NCBI GenBank assembly: GCA_001939145.1
Contig: LSRX01000824.1
Location: 193,618 to 257,617, forward strand
Length of the DNA stretch: 64,000 nucleotides
DNA from: Symbiodinium microadriaticum
Lineage: Eukaryota; Sar; Dinophyceae; Suessiales; Symbiodiniaceae
Direction of reading: 5' to 3'
Each line of letters starts with the position of its first letter. Position 1 is the first letter of the stretch. The notes below the pieces were generated by a model. The model was not told the origin of the DNA and searched no databases. It saw only the letters and a program-made list of their open reading frames with translations. A program made the translations under genes and the position numbers. Positions 11,830 to 24,339 of the stretch are shown here, piece after piece.

Positions 11830-13545
11830 GGTCCCGTCATTTTTCCGTGTCTATCATTTAGGGATATTCCATCATCTCTCGAAATTTCGTCTTTCTCCTT
11901 CGAGCATTTCTTGATCTTTCTATCTTTGATTATCCGACTCGTTGTTGATTTGCCGGGATTTCGTCCGTCTTCCCCTTCTGCTCCATTTCATATTCTATAA
12001 TTTCGACCTTTATATTCTCTCATTTCCACGAAACTCCACCTTTCATATTCCGCCATCTCCGATTTTCCCGTCCGTCATATCCCATCATGTCCGAAATTTC
12101 TGTCTTTCGTATGCCGCCATTTGCGGGATTCTTCTATCTTTTATGTCGTATTATTTTCGAAAATATCCGTCTTTCATATTCCAGCATTGCCATTTCCGGA
12201 TATTTCTGTCTTCCTCCCGTTTTGGTCGGCCGCGAAAAATTTGATCGAGGCCTTTTTAAGAGATTGAAATCCCACAGTATGTGTTATTGGAAGCTATATT
12301 CTCTCTTCAATGAATTGGTCGTGGTCGTGAAAGAAACAGAGAGGCAGAGAAGATGCTTGTGCCTCATTATATATTGTTGCGACAATTCATATAACTAAAT
12401 GTCCTTTCTCTCCGGCCTCCCCGTGCGAATAGGGCCGATTTATATTCGTATATTTCTGAATATTTCCGTCTTATATTCATTTCGTTTCGCAATCCATCAT
12501 TTCCGCATATTCCATCATTTCGACAAGCGTCGTCTTTCATATTCGGATTTCTCTTGATATTTATATCTTATTTCCGATTTATTTCATATTCTATTATTTC
12601 CGGTCTCTTCCGTCTTTGGTCATCGGATAATATCTTATATCTCTTATCTTGATCCGTTCTCCCTCTGGACCGTTTCATATTCCATCATTTTCATTCATAT
12701 TCATTAGTTGATATCTTTCATAGTCGATCATTTCCGAAATATTTCTATTTTTTATATTCCTTCATTTCTCCATAAAGATATGATTTATTATGATCCCTCA
12801 TTTCTAGAAGATTCCGAATTTTATTTCCGCCATATTCATGATATTTTCTATTTTTTTAATTTTTTATCCATCTATGATATTAGATCATTTCTCGAAATTT
12901 TTTTCTTATATTCTCTCATTTCCGAAAGAGTCCGTCTTATATTTCCTCCATTTCCGTGATATTCCTTATTTATACTATATCATTTCCGGAAAATTCTGTC
13001 TTTTATATCCATATTCTATTTCCGTGATTTTTCAATCCTTTATAATATTTTTCCATCTTTTATTCCTTCATTTCCCGAGAATTCCGTCTTATATTCCATT
13101 ATTAGCGATAAATTCCTTCTTTGGCTTCCTCATTTTCGTGATTCTTCTATTTATATTTTATTCTAAAATATTCCGAAAATTACGTCAAATATTCTCTTAT
13201 TTCCGGCAGATTGCGTCTTTTATTTCAATCATTTGCCATTTATTTATTTCAATCTTTTCTGTTATTTTTTCTATTTTTTATGTTCTCTTATTTCCCCATA
13301 ATTCTGTCTTTTATTCTTATATTTCCGGAAGAAGTCGCTTTTCATCCCCAATATTTCCGTGATTTTTTTCGTCTTTTGAGCTGTATCAAATATTCTGTTG
13401 GATTTTTGCCATCTTTTATATGCCGTCATTTTCCGAAAATTCCATCTTATATTCTCGTATTTCCGGGAGATTCCATCTTGAATTTCCGTCATCTATTTGA
13501 TTTTTCCGTTCTTTATATCGTATCATTTCCGAAAATTCTGTCTAT
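11830..13545. repeat. Degenerate satellite, TTCCGTCTTTCATATTCCATCATT family
   Basis: The phrases CCGTCTTTCATATTCC, CATCATTTCC, CGAAAATTCCGTC and TTATATTC recur dozens of times at roughly 35-45 nt spacing, with extensive divergence. The long Phe/Ile-rich open frames on the plus strand here are by-products of this T-rich repeat and are not annotated as genes. This looks like an old tandem array decaying inside the AT-rich block. Confidence 0.75.
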
Positions 13546-16390
13546 CGAAAGCCACGCACCGATAAGATGAAATCGAATTTACGAAGAAATTCCGAAGGCT
13601 CGTAAATATCATCGTCCTGCGCTCGTGGCTGCTTCGCGCGGATTCTGCATCTATTTGATAGCTCCCAAATGAATCTATCTATATTATGATCTCACAGAGT
13701 CCCACATCCAATAGAGATTAAATATTTTGGAAGACAAGATATCGAGATATATGATATCCAGAAAATCGTCCATGAGGATATTGCCTTATTCTTCTCTAAG
13801 AAAATTTTTTCAGATATATAACGACTCCACGGGATTGCGAACGCCATCTTATATCTTATTTAAGCGGATCTGCACCAGCAAGATATTACGATCGAGAGAA
13901 GATTAAGATTTGCCCCCCCCCCGCCCGCCTCTCCCAATATCACGAGGGCGGATATATCGAAATCCCAGATTTTCTCGAGAAGATCCAAGATCCAATCATA
14001 ATAATAGATATCATAGGGATGGATCAGTCCTTCTCTTTCTTGGCAAACGGCCCATGCTGATTGAGGTTCTTGAGCGCCATTTCGACAAGTGCAAGTGCCC
14101 CGGGCAAATTGAAAATAGACGATTATGGTATCTTGAAGATTTTCGTCATCTTTCGAAATTATTTTATCTCTGGAAAAGAATACGACGCATTATTAATAAT
14201 TGAAACCGAAGTCGGCATTGATTTCTTCATCCTTCTTATCGTTAAATTTATTATTGGAAGATTGGGGAAGGGGCGGGGGAGGGAGAAAGATTATATATTT
14301 CCGAATTTTTCTATAATATATTAGAAGATTTCTTATCGATATTGGCATGGGGGGACTCGCCAACGGAAGATGAATATCTTGATATTTATTTTTATCGAAA
14401 AGACGGAAGATTTTCACTTGTCCAGACACGTGAAATATTTTAATGATATTCTTGGAATCATCCGGATATTCGTATATAAATATTGCAAATTTGGAGCTAT
14501 GGGAAATATTATCACGAATTCTAAAGGGTCCCGGGATCGAAAATATATCTGAGATCAAGATATCGATTATAAATATCGTTATCAAGTCGTTCATATCAAT
14601 GATAGATTATAATTAAGACGAGAAAATTGATATTTGGGTTGTCTATTATTGATATTTCTTGGAGCGTCAATATAGTCGGAACGAATAGATTGAGAGATAA
14701 TTTCAAGATGGCAAATAGATACAAATTCTTATATATGAATAGCTCAACGGTCTTCTTGAAATCAATAAAAAGATCTTTGCCGGCCATAACGAGAATCAGA
14801 AGAGAATTCATTATGCGAAAATTATAGGCTTCGAAGCGACAAATTTACGAATAATTTATTAAGGCAAATTTTGAATGAAAATGATAGATTATATATGAAT
14901 AATAATATCGTATACAGGCATCATCGATATCAGATTATTCTCTTTCTATTATTCCAATATATATGAGAGCCTTTATTTATATATCTATATAGCAATTTTA
15001 TATATCTATATAGCAATACGAAAGCTCTTAATGAAAAGATATGATATTTTCGTCTTTCATATTCTATTATTAAGAGATAACGATGGGCACATATATTAAT
15101 ATCTCAATATTTCTTATTTATTTATCTCTCTATATATATTAAAGAATAGAGATATATATATTTAATAAATCTACTTATATTCCTACATATATAAAGAGAG
15201 AGAAAGAAAATTCGAGAAATAAAATATACCAATATAGAAGACCTAAATTTTTGCCACAATTACGAAATATATTCATTTTTGAATATTTTCATTCAAAAGA
15301 ATATTATTTTCCGAATTCAGAAACTATATTCTTAAGCGACCTTAATAAAGAACAATAAAACTATATAGAAAAAATGAAATTTCATTTAAATATTTGCGAT
15401 TGAAAATAATCAATATTCGATAGGCATTGAATTCCGCAGAAAAATCTATTAACGCGCATTCATTCCACTATATCTCTAAATAGAATATATGAGAAATCCT
15501 CGAAATTGAGAAAAAGCAAATCCTTGTCGAAAGAATCTTTTATTCAACGTCGCCTACTACAAAATATTTAATATAGTCGCTATCTACCTAAATTGCGCGG
15601 ATAAATTTCTCATAATCAAATCGGAAACCAATAATAAAGAACTAATGCGACATGTCAAGATTTATGAGCATATTTCGAACGAAAAAAGAAATATAGTCGA
15701 TAAATTCGAAATATCCTAACTAAAATTTGGAAGTCTCGTGGCCTTCCAATAGAGGGAATAAGTATAAAATATTTCTTTTTAAATTATCCCAAAGCCAAAT
15801 CAAAAATTACAGAATTTATCTAGTCATTTAAAATCTCAAATTAGATATTAATATAGAATATATATTATAAAAATTTCATAGCAAATATTTTTATTAACAT
15901 ATTATATCATTCAAATCTTGAACCTTAATATATATTTATATATCTCATCAATATAATATTTAAATATCTAAAATAAAAATCTATCTCATATCTATATATT
16001 TTTTGCTTTCAAAATATAAAATCTTATATTATAATATTTTATTCAAATACGAATAATATATCTTTTTTTTCTAGATTAAAAAATCCACAAAGCTAAAAAA
16101 TAATAATATAATACCTATTCAATATAAAAAAAATAATTCTAATTCATCAAATTATTCTCCATATTATAAACGCCCTCACCTCCCCAACCCCTAATAAATA
16201 AATTTTCAAGCTTTCTTACCATACTAGAATACATTATATATATATCATACGCGGTATATACCAATACCAAGTGCCCAATCATTCATTTTAATATTGAATG
16301 TCGATAATATCCAATATTTGTCGATATAACATCATGAAATAAAGGCTAAGATATAGAATAATATGTAATTTGGTGCGGCACGAAATCATA

Positions 16391-16625
16391 TTTTCTCCGC
16401 GATTTCTGGAGTTTCGTATACAGCACGAGACCCCGAAATCCCCAGCATCTTGAGGGGTTCGTACTACGCAGCATGTCTAGTCGAAACCCTCAAAATCCCA
16501 AGAATTTCTGGGTTTCGTACTCAGGATTCGCCCTTGATTTAGAGGGAGACAGCCGCAGGCTTGCCAACGATCCCAAGATTTGCGTGGTTTCGTACCGGCA
16601 GCATCCGGAACCGCGTAGCGTTTAA
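16391..16625. repeat. Short tandem repeat with GGTTTCGTAC core
   Basis: Four imperfect units of about 60-80 nt share a GATTTCTGG/GATTTGCGTGG followed by GTTTCGTAC followed by CAGCA motif (GAGTTTCGTATACAGCA, GGGTTCGTACTACGCAGCA, GGGTTTCGTACTCAGGA, GTGGTTTCGTACCGGCAGCA). It sits at the right edge of the AT-rich block, where GC content recovers. Confidence 0.6.
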
Positions 16626-17168
16626 AGAGTAATCTAAATCTCATATAGCCCTACAGATACAGACCTTGAGCTCAAGGATTATATCCTCTAAACAAACCGC
16701 TCCAATAAACAAACCAATACACTAAACTAGACAAACACAAAATACAAAGATTACTATCTAAATCGAATGTTCAAAAAAGATCTTATACGTGCAGTAGTCG
16801 AGATAAATATCCGATCATTATCATCTCTTCCAGACCCATGACAGCGTATAGTATAATATGGACTAAAGGCTAAAGTGTACGAGATAGATTGCAACCATAT
16901 CGGATGCCATGCTTAGGGCCACGCTATCGTGTGGCAAGTCCCGTGCCCCTGAACAAGTCTGGGACATCCGAAGCACGATTGAACATCTCGGAATCTCGTA
17001 AGTAACATTACAGCACCGGGCCCTCGAGCTGCCGCTATGCTTCTATCTGGAGACACAGTACAGAGACGTGCGCAGAAAGCCAGTGAGGACTGCGCACCCA
17101 GCAGAAGTACCCTGCACTTTTCCGATGTAGTAACGGTTGCTGCCTGAATTCAAGACACCATCGGTCAG
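16626..17168. other. Intergenic, no recognisable feature
   Basis: A transition from AT-rich to GC-rich DNA lies downstream of the stop codon of the minus-strand gene at 17169. It probably includes that gene's 3' UTR. No poly(A) signal was assigned; dinoflagellates generally lack a conserved AATAAA. Confidence 0.4.
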
Positions 17169-18626
17169 TCAAATTCGGTGCTTCGTGCGAGTGAAAACTG
17201 CAGATTTCCTTGCCGGTCTTTGCACACGATTCTCTGCTCTCTGTGGGCGTGCATGGCTCGCTTCTCCAGCAGCAAAAGGAACGCCATGCACACCGTGCGC
17301 TTTGCCTTTTTCAGGAGCCTCGAGCTTATCCCTGTGCTCCTTCCTTGCCTTGGCTTGGATGCGCCCTCGCTCTCGAGGATCCAGTGCCTTCCATGCTGCC
17401 GCTCCTTTGCCGCCTTCCCTCAAGAAGAGCAGAAAAGCACTTTTCCGTCGCCTGTAAGCTTCCAGCTTCTTCGACCAGACAGGTGGAGCCTCTTCTGAAG
17501 ATTTTGGAAGACGGACGGCATCAGCTGGAACCTGGATCTCCTCCGTTTTCACCCTTGGGCTAGGCTCGGGCGCCTTCTGGCGAGTGCGACGCAGGACGCT
17601 CGTGCTTTCGCTTGCGTCCGTGACATCCACCCCCTTCCCAGTTTGAACCTCTGCGAGGACGAGAAAAGCCTCGTCTTTCACTTCCAAGACTTTCGCGGGC
17701 ACCCATTCGCCGACCCTTTCAATCCACACCATGCAGGCATCTCCTGTAGCAAAGGCTTCAGCATTCTGATCCAGGCTTCCGCGACCTCCAACCTCGCCCA
17801 GTGTGTTGCCCACAAGCAAGTTTCTGCTCCATGACACGCTGCAGCCTGAGTCGACCCAAAGGCCGAATTGACCGTTGGCCGACAAGGTACAGCCAGAGAA
17901 AGAGGATTCGCCAGCTCTGCCATCAACCAACGCTCCGTTTTGCATATTATTTGAGAATGTGCAGTCTGAGACTCGCAAGTTCTTTACCGAGGTTGCATGG
18001 AGTCCTTCGCCGTTGCAGTTGGAAATCTCACATTCGGCCACTGATAGATCCAAGGTGTCCACTGCAGAAACTCCCGCATGCTTCGACCCAGAGATGCGCG
18101 TGCGGAGGAGGCGCGCGGATGCACCGGGATGCAACTTGAGCCCAGCGCCTTCAAGGCGACAGTCTGCCAGCTCCAAGAAGCCGCCACTTCTCACTTCGAT
18201 CAATGGATGACCCTGGTCTGCTCCAGCTTTGGCGCGCAAGCAGAGGTGGCGCAGGGCGAGTCTTGCATCGGATCCCACCACGATGCCGGGGAGTTCGAGA
18301 ATGGGTGGGAGGAGAGAACCTGGACATGCTTCAACCTGGAGGCTTCCAGAAGTGATCGGAACCCTGACAGCGTCGGTGATCGGCTCGCTTCTGGGCAGCT
18401 GCACGAGTTCCTTGTGAGCATTGATCGCATCCAGCAGGAGTTTTGCAAATGGCCGCTTCTCCATGGCCGGCGCACCGGTCGGGTTTGGACTCGAGGTCGG
18501 CACGGAGGCACAAGCGGCAACCATCTGGGTCTCTGGTGCCGCGCTTGCTTTCATTGCCTTGGGAGGATTTTCGGCACTTCCATCCTCCCGGCGTTTGCCC
18601 TTTACCCTCCTTGTTGGAGCTTTCAT
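17169..18626 (-). CDS. Beta-helix repeat protein with HMG-box-like C-terminus
   Basis: An uninterrupted 485-codon frame runs from ATG 18624-18626 to a stop at 17169; the frame is open a further 20 codons upstream but without an ATG. The N-terminus is basic (KAPTRRVKGKRRED) and could be a nuclear-localisation signal. Residues about 120-290 are parallel beta-helix (PbH1-type) repeats, visible as recurring patterns such as LELADCRLEGAGL, LDLSVAECEISNC, LRVSDCTFSNN and SSFSGCTLSANGQFGL. Residues about 305-335 (GDACMVWIERVGEWVPAKVLEV) look like a Tudor/SH3-like barrel. The tail has SAFLLFLREG and AAWKALDPRERGRIQAKARKEHRD, resembling the first and last helices of an HMG box with the middle shortened. 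The fold assignments are mine. A pyrimidine tract ending CTCAG about 30 nt upstream of the ATG would suit trans-splicing of a spliced leader. A single exon beside intron-rich genes suggests a retroposed mRNA (inference). Confidence 0.8.
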   Translation of the reverse strand: MKAPTRRVKGKRREDGSAENPPKAMKASAAPETQMVAACASVPTSSPNPTGAPAMEKRPFAKLLLDAINAHKELVQLPRSEPITDAVRVPITSGSLQVEACPGSLLPPILELPGIVVGSDARLALRHLCLRAKAGADQGHPLIEVRSGGFLELADCRLEGAGLKLHPGASARLLRTRISGSKHAGVSAVDTLDLSVAECEISNCNGEGLHATSVKNLRVSDCTFSNNMQNGALVDGRAGESSFSGCTLSANGQFGLWVDSGCSVSWSRNLLVGNTLGEVGGRGSLDQNAEAFATGDACMVWIERVGEWVPAKVLEVKDEAFLVLAEVQTGKGVDVTDASESTSVLRRTRQKAPEPSPRVKTEEIQVPADAVRLPKSSEEAPPVWSKKLEAYRRRKSAFLLFLREGGKGAAAWKALDPRERGRIQAKARKEHRDKLEAPEKGKAHGVHGVPFAAGEASHARPQRAENRVQRPARKSAVFTRTKHRI

Positions 18627-19366
18627 CGCACCTAGTGCGAACGCTTCGCACGAGCGACTGAGCAACAAAGAGATCACATGCAACACCGAAGAACTTGTGA
18701 CACATCAAGGGTCCTAAGTCGCTTCCGGAAACCTTAATGTCTCCAAACCTGAAATGCGCTGCTGATCTCTTTTCCGCTCTAGCCGCGGTTTGCCTGTCTC
18801 CTCTTGGACCTGCCGACAGATGTCCCGACAGCGTGCTGGCAATGAAGCTGCTGGAGTATCTGCAAGCTCTGCAGCGGAGTGCCTCGACCACGGGGGTGCT
18901 TCGCTGCGGCCTGAGACGTGGCGGGCGACTTCTACGAAAGCCGCTGTCTAAGGGGCCGCTTGGGCATTTGGCTCTGCACTCTGCACGGGGAAGTCGTCGG
19001 CCTTCGGCTCAGGGACACCATGAAAAAACACACCAGCTCGGCCTTAACCCTTAACCGGCCTGCTCCGGGGAATTGTGCTCGGAAAGGTTCCTCAGAACCG
19101 AAACTCAATATTCTGGAACCTCTATTCCAATCTGATCGGTAATCAGGCGTGAGCCTGCTGTCGAACAGTGATGGCGATCAGGAGAACCCATCGAGATGTG
19201 TGAACGGGTATTCCTGCACTTCACAGGACGGCTTTGAGTTCGTCGCCTGCCTCCTAGTCATCTTCGCTTCCCTCCTCCTCCTCCTCCTCCTCCTGCGCCT
19301 TCTCCTTGTGCTAGTCATCTTCGTTCTCTTCTTCACCATTGTAGTCTTGCCCTCACCCTCATCGTC

Positions 19367-19398
<32 letters not shown>

Positions 19399-22300
19399 CA
19401 AGTGGCTCACAATCAGATCATCTTCCTCTGCATGCCCAAGTGCGTCCTCATCCTCACCATCGTCAACACTGTCACAGCTGTCATCAGTTATCATCAGCAT
19501 GATACAGTAACAGTATTCATCCTCAGCGTCAGCATTATCATCGTCATCATCCTCTTCCGCTTCTGAAGCGGGCGACTAACAATGACTAAAACCGCGGTCA
19601 TAATGATGCAATGCATTCTCCGGCGCGGCGCTGGAAGCATGTCAATGTGGTGCTTTGATTTAGGGAGTGTGGGCAGACATAGTTTGTAATGTGTACTGTG
19701 TAAACAATGCTGAGACAACACAAAAACACTACCGGACGGCGTTGTCTCCCAGTTTCAGCACGAACTGCTCATAATGATCAGGCAACAACACACTGCCGCG
19801 CCGGCTTGGCGGCCATGTCCTGATTATTTCTGGCACGCACCTTTGGTCGTGCACAGGGGACATGGTCCGCCGAAGCCTGCTGCAAAAGCAATGCTGATCC
19901 TGTACTGCAAGTCCATTCCATGCAAGCCAAGCCTCTTCAATCTTAGGCCTCTTGTCTCTGTGGGCATGGTCCCTGTCCAGCGACCTCCCCTGTCAAGCTC
20001 AAAAGCGACAGAGCGACGACGGCTCAAACGCTCTCAGCTTCTGCGCCTTCAAAGGCGACCGGTGCCGTCCAAAAGGCCTTGCCATGGCCTTGCTGCGGCC
20101 GACCTGACGTGGACCCGGACGCTGTCGGCTTTCGTGCGGGCTCGACTTCCCGGCCTGGGGTGAGGGACGTCCACCACTTCTGACAGAGTCCTTTCGGTCT
20201 CTGACTCTGCTCAACTCAACGCATCTCCTTGCTATGCTACACAGCGGTCTTGAGCAATTTCTGCCCGGCCTTGCCTGGCTGGGGTCATCTACGTACAACT
20301 GCATGGGTTCTTAGGAACGCATGTTGAGCGATTTTGGAGAAAGGAGCCTACTGTCCCATCACATCTACGAGTACTTGGCTTCGCTCAAGACCTTGTTGCT
20401 GACATTTGCTGACAGATGGCAGAGGCGTTTGTATTCCCTGCGTGCCGCCTGGGCGGGGCAGCTATGGGCATCCGTTGCCGTCACAATGCCAAGCTTGGCT
20501 TGTCGTCATCTGGGCTTTAAGACCATGATTGTCCCGGATTGATTGTCCATGGTCGACAAAGTCTTTCTGCAGCTTTCTCCCGGCTATCTCGACAGATGGT
20601 GTCCCTTCTTATTCTCCTATCTGCCTGTCTGCACCGCTCTGTGCGTTCGCACACATAGCGCCAACTCCAGCTTGAAGGCACAGTAGTAGGTAATACAAGT
20701 AGTCATTACTTTCGAAAGGGAAGCACAGGTGGACATGCACTTCAGCATGGACTGAATTGTGAAGAAGTGGCACTCGATAAAAGCTCACCGACAACAAACC
20801 CCTGCCGTGGGTTTCTTCTTGGTTGGCCTCGGTAGCACATCTGGTGCACTGACAAACAGTTCAATGGTTCGTTTCCATTCGTTAGGACGCAGAAAACCTA
20901 CAGTGTGGGCAGTGCCGAGGGAGTTTTAGACTAGCGCTAATTGAGACCCATGTAGAAGATATCGGTCGCATCATTGGTCTTCACCGAAGCAGGCATCATC
21001 CCAAGCAGCGACGGCGGATTCTGCCTGGGTCTAGTGTGTGCCAGATAGTGCAAGGCTTCAGCTCCTTCTCGTCTGTGTCGGAGCCATTCTCGGGCGAGAG
21101 ATCCTACACGATACTCTCGCTTCGACTATTCAGCTGCAGGTAGCCAAGTGACTATACGCTGCGCGAAAAACCGGCAAAGACTTGCGGCGGAGCTCCAAGC
21201 AGATTATACACAGGGGCACATGCCCACCAGACTTCTCAAGTAGACTCTTATAGAGCTGCAACCTTCTACTCTGGATTCCCTTGCCACGGCCTGTTCAACA
21301 GCAGTGTGCCTTAGTGCACACCGCCATATTCTTGCCACAGTCAGAGCGAGTGCGGCTATCCACAAGCCCCGAGCCTTCCATTATCAAGCCGTGAGGCCTG
21401 TGGAAAGATGCAAAGCTAAACACACGCGCACGAACAAAACTGCATCAGGGCATCGCCTGCTGATAGATGGCCTGGAATGAAAGTCTCAAGTCTGTCAAAC
21501 GATTATCACGAGCTTCATGGAGGCCAAGAAGTGCGGCCTCCAGCTGTTTTTCTGCGTAGAGCTCCTGCGTCAAATCATCGGCCACTGATTCTAAACGCCA
21601 AGACGGCGAACTGATCGTGGCAAATCCGGTCCTCAGCGGACTTTGCAGGGCGGGCCCGCTGCTTTGGTCTCGCACTGGGCACCTGCAAAGGCTCTGGCGC
21701 CTCGGTCACAAGGAAACACCGTAGAAAACTGCGATCTGCACTGGTGTTCAATGCACCGCTTTCTGCCGCCGGGAATCCTCACTTTCAGCCTGGACGGCAA
21801 TGTAAATTTTGGCTACAGAATTCGGATGACGAGTTTTGAAGGGCTGCAAACATCGCACGGAGTGCATAAGAGTGCATGCTGCAATTTGATTAGGCGTCTT
21901 TCGCTGAGGATGCTCAGCTGTTTCACTGTTTACTGGGAATATCCATCACTTGTTGTAGCGTTCAGGGTTTGCCAGCAATTGTTGCTTGATTCACCCACAA
22001 AACATTCCTTCGCCACAGGTGCAGCATGGCTTGGCTTGCTTTGCACAAGGCGCCGACAGGAAAACTGCGACAGTCGTGCTTTGGCAATGGAGTATTCCAG
22101 GTGCTCATCCGTACTGCATAAGCATGGCATGCGAGTAGTTTGGTGACATTTTGTGTATCAGCCGGTTGAGGAACACAACATGTCGAAAGGATGTGCATAC
22201 AGCTGAAGCTGCTAATGTCATGTCATTCAAGTCTCTGAGAGAAGACCCGATCTTGTTTACGTTGTCGGGAGGATTACAGTACGGTGGTATTCGGATCGCA

Positions 22301-23140
22301 CAATGCAGCAGGTTGCTGATGCATTAACATGTTCCCACGGTGTGAGATGCTGATGTCTTGTTATTCAGGTCAGAGTCTGATCATAAATGAATGGTAGCAA
22401 GTAGCAAATTGATTCAGGCGATGCTGCATTAAGGCGTCGATGGGCCTAGTTCGACAGGGACTCCCGGGACGCCTAGTCGAAATGGTTGCCGAGAAGCGGG
22501 GCGCTCATGCACAAAACGGCTCCGTCACAATGCCTGCCTAGCCTGCACGCAGAGAATGACCCTCAGAGCTTAATTTGCAGTGGGCTCGAAGATTTGCTGG
22601 GTCTGGCAAGCAGCATTCCCTGCCCATGGCTGCAGTTTCCCGAGCACTCCCTCGACCAACCACCAGCATCCCGCCCTTGTAGGTCCTCGCTTCGTCAGTT
22701 TCCCGTATGAACTTGAGGGTCGGGGTGCTCACTCGATCGCTCTCGTGTAGGAATGCTCACAGTCCCCTAGGCATGGCTGCTTGCAAGAGCTCGCGCGCTT
22801 CACCAAAGTCTGTTCATGGTGCCAACCAAGAGAGAGCTGCTTGTTCTTAGTCGGCTGACTCGGGCGACTGTGACAAGTAAGACGCACACATCCAGCTATT
22901 CGGACAGTGAACCGCGGTCGCGAATGAGGCAACATGACGATCACAGTGGTCGCGTTCAACTGTTGCAGGTTCTGTTGCAAACATGCAACATGGCCACAGT
23001 GTTATGAATATTCATGTTGTTTCATTCTACAAGTAACTATTCTAACTTTATCGAGAGATGCCTTCAAACACCCTATCAGTATCACATATTATCACACTTA
23101 TCGATGGTGTGTGAACCAGAATGAACCGGATAAGCTGGGA
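18627..23140. other. Mostly featureless interval with microsatellites
   Basis: No gene is recognised. A CTC/CCT run lies at about 19269-19294 and an ATC/CAT run at about 19367-19397; the poly-Met and poly-Arg frames here are microsatellite translations. A minus-strand frame at about 19824-20304 is plausible as protein (words LQYRISIAFAAGFGGPCPLC), but no family is recognised. The sequence from about 20300 to 23100 shows only short frames on both strands. Confidence 0.4.
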
Positions 23141-23196
23141 GTGGCTCTCGAACTCTGTGAGGCGCCTCCGTGTCCACCATGGACGTGGGCTCCAGC

Positions 23197-23420
23197 TCAA
23201 CTTCCGCCTCCCTGAGTTGCAAGATTGGAGGATTGGCAAGATGAAGAGATTAGAGTCATGATGCAGTCCGAGCGACTTCGCGTCCTCGTCGCTTGGGGGC
23301 TCCGTCGCGTCATCTTCCGAGGGAGGTTCGGTATCGGTGCCATCCCTTGGAAGCTCAGCTTGGTTTCTCTGCAGGGCGGAGGAAAGCCCTGCCTGGACAC
23401 TGGAGGTGGTTTGGCCCGCT
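23197..23420 (-). CDS. Acidic Pro/Ser/Glu-rich exon, candidate
   Basis: Part of a minus-strand open frame encodes an acidic duplicated motif, TEPPSEDDATEPPSDEDAKS, at about 23285-23345. Upstream residues (ALQRNQAELPRDG) also look like genuine protein, whereas the rest of the open frame does not. The short internal duplication EPPS(E/D)(D/E)DA supports coding. It could be a C-terminal exon of the intron-rich minus-strand gene that starts further right, but no splice link was established. Confidence 0.3.
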
Positions 23421-24339
23421 GCTTCGGTCTTGTTCTGGGGGCTCCAGCCTGTCTCCCGGCTTTCCAGACCGGCTATCCATAGCGGCAAGTACTCAGTACC
23501 CCAGTCACCTCGGGACTGCTGGCACAAAGCCGATCGAGCTCCGTCTCCTGCTCCTTCTTTATGCTCGAAAGTCGGAAGAATGCCGGAACTGAGTTCTGCG
23601 ATCTGCTGCTACTGCACCCTGCTCTGCTCCACTCTGCTCTGCTCCTCACTGGGCGGTAGCAGTCGTTGCGCAGGTTTGGCCAATGCTTTGGATCGACCCT
23701 GCACCTCGAGCCGAGGTTGTCAAAGAGCTCTAAAACAGGTAGCTACGCCTCTTTCAGGGTCAGGCCTTGGGTGCCTCGACGAAGGTCCCGGCAAGGAGCC
23801 TTTACTGCAGGCCACAGCAAGGCCGCGGTCAAGCGAAGCGCGTGCGCACCCGCCTGTCCAAGTCGGTCTCGTCGTCCGGCTCCAGCGGTGGACTGGGCCC
23901 TCGCTTTGCCTAAGGACTCGGGGCCCAGGTCCCGTCACGGGGGGTTTGAGGGGCGCTTCTCTGGGAGTCGGACTCGCTGCTTCGGCCTGGCGCTCGGAAA
24001 GACCTGCGGCAAGGCAACTTCAGAGGTCAGCCCTCAGCCCGGAGCAAACGGTCCCCGTCCTGGTGTGGATCCTGCACAGTCGAACACCGCTCATGTTCTC
24101 TTTGGGAATGCATCAGGTCACAAGTGCCAGCGGCAGGTGGGGCCACATGCCGCGAAGTGAGACCGTTGACGCCATGTGTTGGGTCCAGAGGTCGGCAACC
24201 GTTGCACATCCAATGTCGGGGGAAAAGTACCCCCTGGTCCTCAGCACTTGAAGCTGCAGCCCAGCCAGCCACATCTGCCTCCTTCTGCTGCAAGACTTGG
24301 CAACAAGGTCAGAAAGGTAGATAAAAACGACTAGTAATG

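Larger units (their letters stand above)
8409..16390. other. 8-kb AT-rich gene-free block
   Basis: Base composition changes abruptly just after the stop of the upstream gene and stays AT-rich until about 16.4 kb. One hand-counted 60-nt line at 15841 contains only 6 G or C, whereas flanking genes are GC-rich. No frame in it has recognisable protein features. The longer ones translate to low-complexity Phe/Ile/Ser/Tyr from the satellite at 11.8-13.5 kb. The block holds two degenerate satellites (separate entries), a C-run at about 13914-13928, short TA microsatellites (about 10308-10328 and 15130-15190) and otherwise unstructured AT-rich DNA. It lies between a plus-strand gene ending at 8408 and a minus-strand gene ending at 17169, so it is an intergenic region between convergent genes. 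Confidence 0.85.

Noticed and set aside
11942..13570. Phe/Ile/Ser-rich open frames resembling membrane proteins
   Set aside because: They follow the T-rich degenerate satellite and overlap in two frames.
18945..18985. Possible relict dinoflagellate spliced leader (GGGCATTTGGCTCTGC)
   Set aside because: Only a partial match to the known leader core and no adjoining retroposed gene could be shown.
19178..19399. Poly-Met/poly-Arg/acidic frame
   Set aside because: Translation of ATC and CTC microsatellites.
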